Below, one piece after another: positions 1 to 8,052 of a stretch of 41,890 nucleotides of DNA. This DNA is from Kineococcus xinjiangensis. GTDB taxonomy: Bacteria; Actinomycetota; Actinomycetes; Actinomycetales; Kineococcaceae. Each line of letters begins with the position of its first letter. Position 1 is the first letter of the stretch. The position numbers and the translations under genes were made by a program. A model generated the notes under the pieces. That model ran no database searches, was not told the DNA's origin, and saw nothing but the letters and a program-made list of their open reading frames with translations. Where the stretch lies: assembly GCF_002934625.1 (NCBI RefSeq), contig NZ_PTJD01000021.1:1-41890 (forward strand), read 5' to 3'.

Positions 1-1032
1 AAGCTGCGGTCGGGGAGCTACTTCCCCGACTGGTTGCTGGAGCGGCGCAAGCGGTCCGAGCGGGCACTGACCAGCGTGGTCGCCACCTGCTACCTCCTCG
101 GGGTCTCTACCCGACGGATGGAGAAGCTCGTCGAGAGCCTGGGCATCACCAGGCTGAGCAAGTCGCAGGTCAGCGAGATGGCCAAGGACCTCGACGCCCA
201 GGTGAAGGCGTTTCGCACCCGCCCGCTGGACGCCGGGCCCTACACCTTCATCGCCGCCGACGCCCTGACCATGAAGGTCCGCGGGGACGGGCGCGTCATC
301 AACGTCCACGCCCTGCTTGCCGTCGGGGTCAACGCTGATGGCCACCGCGAGATCCTGGGCTTGCAGGTCTCCTCCGCCGAGGACGGAGCCGGCTGGCTGG
401 CCTTCTTCCGCGACCTGACCGCCCGCGGTCTGACCGGTGTCCGGCTCGTCACCTCTGATGCCCACCGCGGCTTGGTCGCGGCCATCGGAGCGACGCTGCC
501 TGGGGCTAGTTGGCAGCGGTGCCGGACGCACTACGCCGCCAACCTCATGGCCGTCACCCCCAAGAGCAGCTGGCCTTGGGTCAAGCCTCTGCTGCACAGC
601 GTCTACGACCAGCCTGACGCGACATCCGTCCACGCCCAGTTCGACCGGGTCTTGGACGCCGTGGCGGAGAAGCTCCCCGTCGTCGCCGAACACCTCGACG
701 CCGCCCGCGCCGACCTCCTCGCGTTCACCGCGTTCCCGAAGGAGGTCTGGCGTCAGATCTGGTCGAACAACCCCCAAGAACGGCTCAACCGGGAGATCCG
801 CCGCCGCACCGACGTGGTCGGCATCTTCCCCGACCGTCACGCCCTCATCCGCCTCGTCGGCGCGGTCTTGGCCGAACAGCACGACGAGTGGACCGAAGGC
901 CGCCGCTACCTCGGCCTCGACGTCCTCTCCCGCTGCCGCCTCACCCTCCACACCGGCGACGCCCCCGACATCAGCAGCGACACCGCCACGGAGGTGAACA
1001 CCGACACCACCTTGCAGGCCATCACCGCCTGA
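1..1032 (+). CDS. IS256 (Mutator-type) family transposase, 5' end cut by window edge
   Basis: DDE transposase that would cut and join the ends of its own insertion sequence. The frame is open from base 1, so the N-terminus lies outside the window; 343 residues remain of a family usually near 400. Counting from the TTG at 34, the catalytic triad reads as D76 (FIAADAL), D142 (LVTSDAHRG) and E249 (NNPQERLNREIRRR). The family's C-x2-H segment (CRTHYAANL) is also present. The region seen has no internal stop, so the copy may be intact. The family call is firm; the exact IS name cannot be given. Confidence 0.93.
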   Translation, partial: KLRSGSYFPDWLLERRKRSERALTSVVATCYLLGVSTRRMEKLVESLGITRLSKSQVSEMAKDLDAQVKAFRTRPLDAGPYTFIAADALTMKVRGDGRVINVHALLAVGVNADGHREILGLQVSSAEDGAGWLAFFRDLTARGLTGVRLVTSDAHRGLVAAIGATLPGASWQRCRTHYAANLMAVTPKSSWPWVKPLLHSVYDQPDATSVHAQFDRVLDAVAEKLPVVAEHLDAARADLLAFTAFPKEVWRQIWSNNPQERLNREIRRRTDVVGIFPDRHALIRLVGAVLAEQHDEWTEGRRYLGLDVLSRCRLTLHTGDAPDISSDTATEVNTDTTLQAITA

Positions 1033-1060
1033 CCATCACAAGATCACGCGAGAAACCGCC

Positions 1061-1085
1061 GTACACCACACCCCTGGACTTGACC
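1061..1085 (+). mobile_element. Candidate right terminus of the IS256-like element
   Basis: About 30 bases after the transposase stop, the sequence GTACACCACACCCCTGGACT and the next few bases resemble the ACACCAC...GGAC type of terminus common in actinobacterial IS256-family elements. The left end is outside the window, so neither the inverted repeat nor the target duplication can be checked. Confidence 0.4.
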
Positions 1086-1293
1086 GACGCCTCGGTGCCC
1101 GTCCATGACGCGCCGCCCGCTGGGGTGCCAGGGAGAGGAGCAGCGACTCCAGCCCAGGAGGCAGAGGCAGGCCTGTCACCGCCCCGAAGTCGACACCTAT
1201 CGGCTCGTGCTCCTGCATGTCACCACCATGAGCCACCAACTCTCCCCATACAGCTTGGACGGTTGCCTAGACGCCCGCTCATGGCGCTGATGG

Positions 1294-1347
1294 AGCGCGA
1301 TCATGGCGGCCGGCGATCTCCCACTAGATCGATGACCGTGCAATCAC
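1294..1347 (+). repeat. GATC-core dispersed repeat, copy 1
   Basis: Shares a 16-nt identical block (TCATGGCGGCCGGCGA, 1301-1316) with the copy at 4640-4655. Similarity continues on both sides of the block. Confidence 0.6.
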
Positions 1348-1359
1348 AGAGTGGGCGTG

Positions 1360-1417
1360 TCACCCGTTCGGAGGATCAAGCGCAGTGGCTCAAGTGCCGA
1401 TGGGTGAGTGCCGATAG
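1360..1417 (+). promoter_or_regulatory. Candidate FliA/WhiG-type (sigma-28) promoter with upstream box
   Basis: CTCAAG at 1389-1394 is followed, after exactly 15 nt, by GCCGATAG at 1410-1417. This fits the sigma-28 consensus of actinobacteria (TAAA or CTCAAG, 15-16 nt, GCCGATAA). Just upstream, TCACCCGTTCGG (1360-1371) recurs upstream of the CAP-LGFP gene at 28750-28761. Transcription would begin about 40 nt before the ATG at 1467. Confidence 0.5.
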
Positions 1418-1466
1418 AAGGCGGGACCGCGCGTGATCGATCCGCCTACGGCCGGCAGGAGCCTGC

Positions 1467-1874
1467 ATGAACATCTCCGGCGCCAGCACCACGAACGCTG
1501 CGTGGGGGGTCAGTGCGACGTCCTCCACCTCTCGCGCCAGCGCGAGCAGCGCAGACGGCGGTGACGACACGCTCGCCCGGCTGAAGGAGTCGGACTGGCA
1601 GCTCATCGAGCACGCCACCGGCTGGACTCGCCCGGCTGACTTCGACCCCCGCCACCCCGACGGCCCCGTGCCCCTCCTGGCCGGCACCATCGCCATGTCG
1701 CGCGGCACGGACCAGCTCGGCACGAACCAGGAGATCACTGGAGCCTGGTTGAAGGCGCAGGCCATGCGCTACCAGCAGGCCGCGATCGCCGATCACCCCT
1801 TCTCCGGCGCAGTCATGGAGCGGGCCCTGGCCTACCTAGACAGCAAGGGCCGCGGCACGGACCTCAACCTCTGA
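1467..1874 (+). CDS. Conserved hypothetical protein, possibly in a motility regulon
   Basis: A 135-residue soluble protein whose family I do not recognise with certainty. The first ~35 residues are Ser/Ala/Thr-rich and probably flexible. A globular part follows (about 36-128) with an acidic-aromatic helix (DWQLIEHATG) and a C-terminal helix (AVMERALAYLDSK). There is no signal peptide or membrane segment. The ATG is preceded by AGGAG at 1457-1461 with 5-nt spacing. The candidate sigma-28 promoter upstream suggests co-expression with flagellar genes, which is inference. A strong hairpin follows the stop. Confidence 0.7.
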   Translation: MNISGASTTNAAWGVSATSSTSRASASSADGGDDTLARLKESDWQLIEHATGWTRPADFDPRHPDGPVPLLAGTIAMSRGTDQLGTNQEITGAWLKAQAMRYQQAAIADHPFSGAVMERALAYLDSKGRGTDLNL

Positions 1875-1892
1875 CGCCGCCCGCCACGATCG

Positions 1893-1929
1893 AGGCCCCG
1901 CAGCCAACTACACAGTCGGCTCGGGGCCT
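1893..1929 (+). terminator. Hairpin after the 1467-1874 gene
   Basis: AGGCCCCG (1893-1900) pairs with CGGGGCCT (1922-1929), and AGCC/GGCT extends the stem inward past one bulged base. The hairpin starts 18 bases after the stop. It has no clear T-run, as is usual for high-GC terminators. Confidence 0.6.
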
Positions 1930-1960
1930 TCGTCGTCCCAGAGCATCCGCACGCTCATGA

Positions 1961-1998
1961 CGCGCTCAGTGCGCGATCATGGGCGTTGGTGAGCGTCC
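1961..1998 (+). repeat. GATC-core dispersed repeat, copy 2
   Basis: Shares GTGCGCGATCATGGGCG (1969-1985) exactly with 8453-8469, and CGCGCTCAGTGCGC (1961-1974) exactly with 4733-4746. Confidence 0.65.
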
Positions 1999-2082
1999 TG
2001 ATCAGCCGGGTAGGCCATTGGCGGAGCCTCAGGACGCCGGATGCGCCGAGCATCGTCGTGGTGGAGTCGCGGGTGAGGCGGG

Positions 2083-2973
2083 TCAGGGCAGGGGCATGTC
2101 GGTCAGCTCCGGTGAGGTGACCAGCGCCTCGAGGGCGGAGGTGGTGAGGGGGGAGCCGGGAGGCAGGACGCTGCCGATGCCGGGGGTGTCATCGGAGCCG
2201 AGGATCACGCTGCGGGCGTCGATGAGCCGGCCGGGCATCGCCGCCACAGCGAAGGGCGGAGTGCTGGTGACGGGGACGCCGTCGGCGTCCTCGGTGCCCA
2301 GGTCACCCAAGCCGCTGATCACGACGGTGCCGTCAGCGAGGGTGCGCTGGGTGCAGGAGGTCTCGGCTCGGGCCCGGCAAGCATCGTCGTCGGGTGATGC
2401 CCCTGCACCACTGGAGGTGAGGGAGACGCTCAGCCGCGTCAGGGGGGTGGAGGGATCGGTGGCGGTGAAGAGCCACCCGATGTGACTCCCTGAGGTGTCC
2501 AGGAGCGGTTCGCCGTAAGCGGGCGCCCAGCCGGGCACGGCGGTGGCCAGCGCCTGGTTGAACTGCACGGCCAGCTCCGATGCGCGCTGGGCGAGCTCTT
2601 CCGGCGAGGCCGCCGGAGGCGTCGAGTAGGCCGGGGCCGGTGGCGTGACAGGCGCCGTGGTGGGGACGGTGGAGGGGGTGGCGACCGGGGAGAGCTGCTG
2701 GGTGCTGAGCGCACCACCTGCACCGGGCAACGTGACGGTGAGCAACACCGCGAGACCCACGAAGGAGGTCGCTGCAGCAGCCGCACCGATGCGGCGGCGC
2801 CGGATGCGCCGCTGACCGGCGCGGACAGCGCGCTTGAGGACGCCACCCAGGGCCGGCACCGGAGCGACCACCTCGGGTAGGGCGCGACGCAAACGCTCCT
2901 CCACTCCGGCCCGAACATCGGCCCGAAGGTCGACCTCGATGCCGGCTGCGGTGTCGCGGCGGTCTTGGCGCAT
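2083..2973 (-). CDS. Membrane-anchored anti-sigma-like protein, partner of SigE-family sigma factor
   Basis: A 296-residue single-pass protein. The N-terminal ~60 residues are basic and cytoplasmic, one hydrophobic segment spans about 62-84, a Pro/Thr/Ala-rich linker runs to about 125, and an extracytoplasmic domain follows. Two cysteines close together in the outer domain (CRARAETSC) could form a disulfide. No zinc-binding HxxxCxxC is present, so it is not a classical ZAS protein. Its ATG overlaps the stop of the sigma gene by one base (TGATG), implying translational coupling. Function as an anti-sigma factor is inferred from topology and this coupling. Confidence 0.75.
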   Translation of the reverse strand: MRQDRRDTAAGIEVDLRADVRAGVEERLRRALPEVVAPVPALGGVLKRAVRAGQRRIRRRRIGAAAAATSFVGLAVLLTVTLPGAGGALSTQQLSPVATPSTVPTTAPVTPPAPAYSTPPAASPEELAQRASELAVQFNQALATAVPGWAPAYGEPLLDTSGSHIGWLFTATDPSTPLTRLSVSLTSSGAGASPDDDACRARAETSCTQRTLADGTVVISGLGDLGTEDADGVPVTSTPPFAVAAMPGRLIDARSVILGSDDTPGIGSVLPPGSPLTTSALEALVTSPELTDMPLP

Positions 2974-3488
2974 CAGCTGCGGGTTCCTTCCGCGGGAGCG
3001 GGGGCGGGGGCGGGGGCGAGATGCCGCAGCCGGGTCAAGGCTCGCGAGGTCTGGCTCTTGACGGTGCCGACGCTGATGTCGAGCAGGTCGGCCACCTCCT
3101 GCTCGCTGCGGTCCTCGAGGTAGCGCAGGGCCAGGACGGCGCGCTGACGTACCGGCAGGCTGGCGAGGTCACCGATCAGGTCCAGTCGCTCCTCCACCCC
3201 GGCGTGAGGGCTCACCTGCGGGTGAGAAGTGCCTGCGTCCTGCCGCTCCTCCCAGGAGGTCTCCCGGCGTCGCCCGTGCCGGCGCCAACGAGAGTTCGCG
3301 GCATTGGCCAGCACCCGGCGGGCGTAGGCATCGGGCTCATCGACGCGCGACCAGTGCGCGAAGACCTTCTCCAACGCGTCTTGCAGCAGGTCCTCAGCCG
3401 CATGTGCATCGAGCACCAGCAGCCGTGCGATCCGGTACAGCTGTGGAGAGGCCACCTCGGCCCACGTGCTGAAGTCCTCACGACTCAT
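2973..3488 (-). CDS. SigE-family RNA polymerase sigma factor
   Basis: A 171-residue sigma-70 family protein. Region 2 is the stretch LYRIARLLVLDAHAAEDLLQ and onward; region 4 includes LPVRQRAVLALRYLED followed by the helix-turn-helix VADLLDISVGTVKSQ. It is the short actinobacterial SigE type, paired with a one-pass membrane protein. The ATG at 3488 was chosen because the protein then starts MSREDF just before region 2; the open frame runs further upstream but encodes an unusual basic leader. GGAGAG lies about 11 nt upstream. The membrane partner overlaps its stop codon. Confidence 0.88.
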   Translation of the reverse strand: MSREDFSTWAEVASPQLYRIARLLVLDAHAAEDLLQDALEKVFAHWSRVDEPDAYARRVLANAANSRWRRHGRRRETSWEERQDAGTSHPQVSPHAGVEERLDLIGDLASLPVRQRAVLALRYLEDRSEQEVADLLDISVGTVKSQTSRALTRLRHLAPAPAPAPAEGTRS

Positions 3489-3640
3489 GCCCTGCTGCTC
3501 TCCACACTGCCCTGACGCTCCAGGACCCGGAAAGGTTGCCAGTGGATTCCGCCCGGTCCAGTGTCGGTGTGAGCGCCTGCGCCCGCCTCGTCCCATCAGA
3601 GCGACCGCTCACAGCCCGCCACGGACACTGCCTTGCCCCC

Positions 3641-3695
3641 GAACGTCACCCCTTGTCGCGCTGCGCGAGGCGAGCATGACCACTCGTCGACGTCT
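3641..3695 (+). repeat. GATC-core dispersed repeat, diverged copy 3
   Basis: Reads GAACGTCACCCCTTGTCGCG, then GCGAGCATGACC and GACGTC, in the same order and spacing as the copy at 4717-4768 (AACGTCCGCATTTGCCGCG ... CATCATGACC). The core GATC is changed to GAGC. Confidence 0.45.
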
Positions 3696-3775
3696 GCCTC
3701 TGCGAGTTGAGGATGTTGCTCTGAGCTTTCATGTCGGCCGGTCAACCGGTGATCGGTTCCGCGCGTGTCACTTCC

Positions 3776-4606
3776 ATGAGGCGCAGCGGTAGGACGATCA
3801 GGCACTCCGCGATGCTGGTGGTGGCCGTACCGGTGCTGGCGACGGGGTGCGCCACGGGCAGCGCTCCGGAGCCTCCCGGTGCGCCGGCCGCGGCGGCCAC
3901 ACCCCTGTTCGAGAGCCTCGCGCCCTCGACCGCGGCCCCGGCTCCCGACCCGTCCCCGACTGCGCCGACCTCGAAGCCGTACCCGACCGAGTCCAGCGCC
4001 CCGGCGCAGGAGATGACGATCACCTACCAGGACGGCACGACGGTCACCTGGCCCGGCCCCACCCAGGGCGAGGGCTGGACGGTCGGCCCTGACGGCCTGG
4101 ACGCGCCGAGCTACGACCCGGAGGATCCGGGGCAGACGACGAACGGGGATCCGGCCACCGAGCAGGGGCAGCGATTGGGCGCCTGGGATGACCGGGTACG
4201 CGCCAGGATCGCCGGTCTCGGCTACAACGAGGAGCTGTGGATGCGCCCCAGACCCGACGGGCAGTTCTCCTTCGCGGACTCGGTGGGGCTCCACGGCTCC
4301 TTCACCTGGGCGCAGGGCCCGGAGCTGACCCGGCTGGACCTGGACCCGTGCTCGCACTGGCCTGCCTCCTCTGCCCTGGAGCAGCCCCTGGGTGGGGGCA
4401 CCTGCCGTGTCCTGATGATCGACGGGCACCCCGTGGTGACTTCCGAGCGTCCCTTCGACGAGACATCGCGTTCCGCGTTGACCTCCGTCTTCACGGTGCG
4501 CCCCGACGGCGTCGCCGTCTCCCTGGTGCAGCCGAGCCTTGAGAGAGAGCCCACCCTCACCCGTGAGGACCTCGCAAGGGCCGCCCTCACCCTCCCTGCC
4601 CCCTGA
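3776..4606 (+). CDS. Putative secreted lipoprotein
   Basis: A 276-residue protein with a typical lipoprotein signal: basic start (MRRSGRTIRH), hydrophobic stretch, then LATG before Cys25. A Pro/Ala/Ser-rich tether of about 60 residues follows. The globular domain (about 90-276) contains two cysteines (DPCSHW and GGTCRVL) that may pair. I chose the ATG at 3776 because it places the n-region correctly; an in-frame ATG at 3731 would add 15 residues. The function is unknown. It is divergent from the sigma gene at 3488, so it may belong to that regulon. Confidence 0.75.
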   Translation: MRRSGRTIRHSAMLVVAVPVLATGCATGSAPEPPGAPAAAATPLFESLAPSTAAPAPDPSPTAPTSKPYPTESSAPAQEMTITYQDGTTVTWPGPTQGEGWTVGPDGLDAPSYDPEDPGQTTNGDPATEQGQRLGAWDDRVRARIAGLGYNEELWMRPRPDGQFSFADSVGLHGSFTWAQGPELTRLDLDPCSHWPASSALEQPLGGGTCRVLMIDGHPVVTSERPFDETSRSALTSVFTVRPDGVAVSLVQPSLEREPTLTREDLARAALTLPAP

Positions 4607-4662
4607 CGAACATCCGCAATCGCCGCCGTGCGGGCGCGGTCATGGCGGCCGGCGACGTCCGA
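4605..4662 (+). repeat. GATC-core dispersed repeat, copy 4
   Basis: Starts at the stop codon of the lipoprotein gene. Bases 4621-4641 are identical over 21 nt to 8890-8910, and 4640-4655 are identical to 1301-1316. Confidence 0.65.
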
Positions 4663-4716
4663 CCATGTCGATGTGCGAACGTCGTACACGTAGGACTCAC
4701 CGCGAGCACCCACCGG

Positions 4717-4768
4717 TAACGTCCGCATTTGCCGCGCTCAGTGCGCCATCATGACCAGCCGGTGGACG
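4717..4768 (+). repeat. GATC-core dispersed repeat, copy 5
   Basis: The fullest copy: AACGTCCGCATTTGCCGCG, then CTCAGTGCGCCATCATGACC. Shares 14 nt exactly with 1961-1974. The core is CATC instead of GATC. Confidence 0.6.
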
Positions 4769-4823
4769 CGCGACTCTGGCGATCTCCGGGCACACCCTCT
4801 GGTGCTGCTGCCAGGATCCAGGC

Positions 4824-5189
4824 GTGCCGCCTGAGCCGTACCGCCCCACGGTGATCGCTGTTGCGCCCGAGTACGACGAGGACGCCTACGTCTGGGACCA
4901 CTCCCCAGGCGGGCCCGGCGGCGGACTGAACCCTGCCGTGCTGCTCGACCTGGGCGCCTGCTCCGACCTGCTCGCCCGGCTGCGGGCTTGGAACGCCGTC
5001 TACGCCCGCCTGCCGGGGACCGACTTCCAGTGGCGCGCCGAGCAGAGCGAGGAGGACTGGGAGCAGGAAGGGCTGCAGCTGGCCCTGGAGCTGCAGGGCC
5101 AGCTGCCCGACGTCGAGGTCTACTTCGGCGCCCCCGACCCCTCGCGCCCCTCGCTGCGCGAGCGGCCGGGCATGCCGCCGGGGAGTTGA
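4824..5189 (+). CDS. Conserved hypothetical acidic protein
   Basis: A 121-residue acidic soluble protein with no signal peptide or membrane segment. It reads as a short N-terminal strand (PTVIAVAPEYDEDAYVWD), a helical segment (LLDLGACSDLLARLRAWNAVYARL) and a Glu-rich helix (EEDWEQEGLQLALELQGQL) followed by a strand (VEVYFG). The start is GTG at 4824 with AGGA about 7 nt upstream. I do not recognise a named family. It sits alone between copies of the dispersed repeat. Confidence 0.65.
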   Translation: MPPEPYRPTVIAVAPEYDEDAYVWDHSPGGPGGGLNPAVLLDLGACSDLLARLRAWNAVYARLPGTDFQWRAEQSEEDWEQEGLQLALELQGQLPDVEVYFGAPDPSRPSLRERPGMPPGS

Positions 5190-5201
5190 TCACACCGGCG
5201 T

Positions 5202-5255
5202 CGACGCGCACGCTCATGTAGCCGCGCCGGGGGCACGATCTTGAGCGGTGGGGAC
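5202..5255 (+). repeat. GATC-core dispersed repeat, copy 6
   Basis: CGCACGCTCATG followed by GGGCACGATCTTGAGCGGTG. The first part matches 1950-1960, upstream of copy 2; the second matches the GGGGCGCGATCAAGAGCGGTG form at 7940. Confidence 0.5.
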
Positions 5256-5282
5256 CCGCGACCACGCCCATGGTCGTGCGGG

Positions 5283-5945
5283 TCACAGGGGGCCCGGGGC
5301 GAGGGCGACGTGATCCTCGTCGAGCAGGATGGGTGGGGTCCCGGCGATGACCACGCAGGCCCGTTCCCACGGCCGCTGCCGCTCGAGGAAGCGCAGCTCT
5401 TCAGCCATCCACTCGTGCCAGAACGCGATGGTCTCCTCGGCATCGCCGTTGACGCCCTGGGTGATGTCGCGGGCGATGCCCCGCTCCTCAGCGGCGGCGA
5501 AGTCGGACTGCACCCACACCGTCGCGTCGATCAGCTCGGCGAGCTCTCGCTGACTGGCCCCGACGCCTTCGATGACGACGAGGTCCCGTCCGGCAGGGAC
5601 GTCGATCGATCCCTGCCGGCCGTGCTGCTCCCATGCGGGTGGGCGGAAGGACACCGCCTCCCCGCGGTGCAGAGGCCGCAGGACGTGCTCGGCCAGCAGG
5701 TGACCCCATGCGAAGTAGGGCTCGTGCCAGGCGATGTCGTCGGTGTGGACGACCGTCGAGCGGCCCACCCGCTGACACAGGCGCTCAGCCAGCGTCGACT
5801 TCCCCGACGCGCCGCGACCGTCCACGGCCACGACCCTGGGCCGCCCCGTCGGCGTCCCAGCCGCCTGCAGCAGCAGCTGGACCAGTTCCCCTTCCGGCGC
5901 CGCCTTCCACGGGCCGGCGGCAGGCTCCTCTACAGGCAAGGTCAT
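5283..5945 (-). CDS. Uridine-kinase-like P-loop NTPase
   Basis: A 220-residue cytoplasmic kinase-type protein. Walker A is GRGASGKST (residues 43-51), preceded by the strand RVVAVD. Asp residues in VVHTDDIAWHEP probably serve substrate binding, as in uridine kinase and phosphoribulokinase-type enzymes, and RDLVVIEGVGA is the Walker-B-like strand. The substrate cannot be read from sequence; nucleosides are only the family default. I used the ATG at 5945. An in-frame GTG at 5987 has a better-placed GGAG and would add 14 residues. Confidence 0.8.
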   Translation of the reverse strand: MTLPVEEPAAGPWKAAPEGELVQLLLQAAGTPTGRPRVVAVDGRGASGKSTLAERLCQRVGRSTVVHTDDIAWHEPYFAWGHLLAEHVLRPLHRGEAVSFRPPAWEQHGRQGSIDVPAGRDLVVIEGVGASQRELAELIDATVWVQSDFAAAEERGIARDITQGVNGDAEETIAFWHEWMAEELRFLERQRPWERACVVIAGTPPILLDEDHVALAPGPL

Positions 5946-6030
5946 GGACACGACCCCAGCCTTCCCCACCAGAGTGCCCCAAGCCACGCGACTGCTCCGA
6001 CACGCAAAACAAATCGTTGTGACGCCCCTC

Positions 6031-6057
6031 GGACGCGATCACGGCCGCCGCCCGACG
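6031..6057 (+). repeat. GATC-core dispersed repeat, partial copy 7
   Basis: GGACGCGATCACGGCCGCCG matches the repeat core with small changes. The flanks are poorly conserved. Confidence 0.4.
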
Positions 6058-6153
6058 CGTTGATCTGCCGATGAGCAGACAGTCTGGATAGGTCTGGGCA
6101 GGTACGGCGTCCGGGTCGATCGGTCGCGGGGGCCTGCCTTCAGGTCGGACTCG

Positions 6154-7236
6154 TCATGGCGCGGGCGGCGCGATGGTCGCGGCAGGCACCTGCCCACCGT
6201 CCAGTAGTGCCCGGCCGCCGATGGGCTCTGACAGCTGGAGCAGGTAGGGCGTCGCCGGGTTGCCGGGGCAGGTCTGGGCACCGCCGAGGGGGTCGACGCG
6301 GATGGTGATGACCACGGCGTCGGGCCGGTACTCCACGACGGGTTCTTGAACGCGACCCTCCGAGGATTGTCCGCCGGCACAGTCTCTCTCGGTCACCAGC
6401 AGCGGTAGGGAGGTGTCCTGCGGGCCGGGTGGCGCGGCCGGTCGCCACTCCGCCACCCGCGCGCTGGGCTCCACGTGCGTGCTGCACGCGTCGTTGAACG
6501 GCGAGGGGCAGTAGGGCGCCTGCAGGACGACGGTGGGGACGTCGGGCCCGGTGAGGGTGAGTCGTTGCGGCTCGCGGCCGTCTTCTGCGGAGACCAGGGC
6601 GGCGTTGTCGCGAACGGCAACGCTCGCGCCGGAGCCGGTGACCTGCTCGTAGCCGTCGGGGACGAGGACGACCACTCCGCGGGGCTCCATCTCGCGGCCG
6701 GTGGGGTCCTCGTGGCGCATCACGAACCCGGTGGTGAGCAGGGTGGAGCGCGGCAGGCAGGCACCCATCGAGCCGCCGTGCTCGACGAGCGAGGTCAGAC
6801 AGAGGCTGCCGTCGGTGCTCTCAGCGAGGTAGTACTCGGTGCCGTCCGGGGTGGTCAGGACCAGGCTGGCCTGACCGGGGTGGACGAGCCGGCGCTGGGC
6901 GGAGTCGAGAGGATCCTCGTCGATGGTGCGCACCGGCGGGTCGTAGCTGAAGAAGCCGACGTGGTCCACGGGCACCCGCCGCTGCAGCACCGACAGCTCC
7001 AGCGGCACTTGCGCCGGCACCTGCACCGGCAGCGCCGGTTGTGCCCGATCCGCCTCCCGGTCCATCAGCAGGGAAATCCCGACGCCGGCGGCGGCGAGCA
7101 CAGTCGCTGCGACCGCCGCGACTGTCCTGCGGGTGCGCCGGCGCCGGCGTGCCGTGCGCAGGACGGCGGCGGGGTCGAGACGACGTGAGGGCTCCGGAAC
7201 CGCCTCCTCCAGGAGCTGCCTGAGGTCACCGCTCAT
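6154..7236 (-). CDS. Membrane-anchored anti-sigma-like protein, partner of second SigE-family sigma
   Basis: A 360-residue single-pass protein. The cytoplasmic N-terminus (MSGDLRQLLEEAVPEPSRRL) ends in an Arg-rich stop, a membrane segment spans about 39-57, and a large extracytoplasmic domain of about 300 residues follows. The outer domain has six or more cysteines, some likely paired (for example CLTSLVEHGGSMGAC and CPSPFNDAC). The ATG has a good GGGGAG Shine-Dalgarno and overlaps the sigma stop by four bases (ATGA). The outer part presumably senses a cell-surface signal. The layout copies the 2083-3488 pair, but the outer domains do not look alike. Confidence 0.75.
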   Translation of the reverse strand: MSGDLRQLLEEAVPEPSRRLDPAAVLRTARRRRRTRRTVAAVAATVLAAAGVGISLLMDREADRAQPALPVQVPAQVPLELSVLQRRVPVDHVGFFSYDPPVRTIDEDPLDSAQRRLVHPGQASLVLTTPDGTEYYLAESTDGSLCLTSLVEHGGSMGACLPRSTLLTTGFVMRHEDPTGREMEPRGVVVLVPDGYEQVTGSGASVAVRDNAALVSAEDGREPQRLTLTGPDVPTVVLQAPYCPSPFNDACSTHVEPSARVAEWRPAAPPGPQDTSLPLLVTERDCAGGQSSEGRVQEPVVEYRPDAVVITIRVDPLGGAQTCPGNPATPYLLQLSEPIGGRALLDGGQVPAATIAPPAP

Positions 7237-7757
7237 GTCGCACTCCCCTGGAGTCGCAGGTCGCCGAGCTGGGGATGGCGGCGCAGAGCGGCCAGCGCCC
7301 GCGACGCGTGGGTCTTCACGGTGCCGACGCTGCAGTCCAGGACCGCGGCGGTGTCCGCTTCGGTGAGGTCCTCGAAGTAGCGCAGGACGATGACGGCACG
7401 CTGCCGCGGCGGCAACGTCCGCAGCGCGGAGACCAGCACCAGGTGCGTCTCCCGGGCCGGGCCGCCCGGGACCGGCGCGTCGGGCAGCTCGGCAGTGGGC
7501 ACATCCCCGCGCCAGCGCCGCCGGCGCCAGTCCAGGGCCTTGTTGACCATGGTGCGGCGCACGTAGGCGTCGGCACCTTCGCGACCCTCGAGGCCTTGCG
7601 TGCCGCCGATGCGCTGCCACTGCGGCCAGACCCGCACCAGTGCGGTCTGCACCAGGTCCTCCGCCGTGGCCCAGTCCCCGGTCAGCAGCCATGCCGTGCG
7701 CAGCAGCGATCGCTCCCTCGCAGCCACGAAGAGCTGGAAGTCCTCGTCCGCATCCAC
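7233..7757 (-). CDS. SigE-family RNA polymerase sigma factor
   Basis: A 174-residue sigma factor. Region 2 includes LLRTAWLLTGDWATAEDLVQTALVRVWPQW; region 4 includes LPPRQRAVIVLRYFEDLTEADTA and the helix-turn-helix VLDCSVGTVKTHASRAL. The GTG start at 7757 has an excellent GAGGAGG Shine-Dalgarno. The anti-sigma-like gene follows with an ATGA overlap. This is the second such module within 5 kb. Confidence 0.92.
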   Translation of the reverse strand: MDADEDFQLFVAARERSLLRTAWLLTGDWATAEDLVQTALVRVWPQWQRIGGTQGLEGREGADAYVRRTMVNKALDWRRRRWRGDVPTAELPDAPVPGGPARETHLVLVSALRTLPPRQRAVIVLRYFEDLTEADTAAVLDCSVGTVKTHASRALAALRRHPQLGDLRLQGSAT

Positions 7758-7896
7758 CCGGTCCTCCTCGCCGCCTCACCTGCTTCAACCGGCCGTGCCC
7801 CGCAGAAGGCTGATCGCCGTCTCCGCCCACTATCGGGGACGGCCCGGAGCTGACTTCATACTGATCATCAGCTTCGCGTGCACCTGACGCGACCGC

Positions 7897-8026
7897 CGCG
7901 CGATCATGACCGGTGACGGACATCCACTTTTGCGCGAGTGGGGCGCGATCAAGAGCGGTGTCGTGCTCGGGGCAGTCCCATCCGACCGTGACGCAGGTGG
8001 GGCGAGATCAAGGTCGGCGACGGACG
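7897..8026 (+). repeat. Cluster of three GATC-core repeat units (copies 8-10)
   Basis: GCGCGATCATGACCGGTGACG (7899 on), GGGGCGCGATCAAGAGCGGTG (7940 on) and GGGGCGAGATCAAGGTCGGCG (7999 on) lie 40-60 bp apart, each followed by a GACGGAC or GTCGTGC type end. They fill most of the 295-bp gap between the sigma gene start and the next gene. Confidence 0.6.
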
Positions 8027-8052
8027 CCATCAGGCACCAAGGAGCGCGTGGA

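Larger units (their letters stand above)
1086..1466. other. Noncoding stretch between the IS element and the next gene
   Basis: No convincing gene. It holds one copy of the GATC repeat family (1294-1347) and, near its right end, a FliA-like promoter reading rightward. Confidence 0.5.

Noticed and set aside
7897-8026. Regularly spaced repeats considered as a CRISPR array
   Set aside because: Units are degenerate, only three, with uneven spacing and no unique spacers or cas genes.
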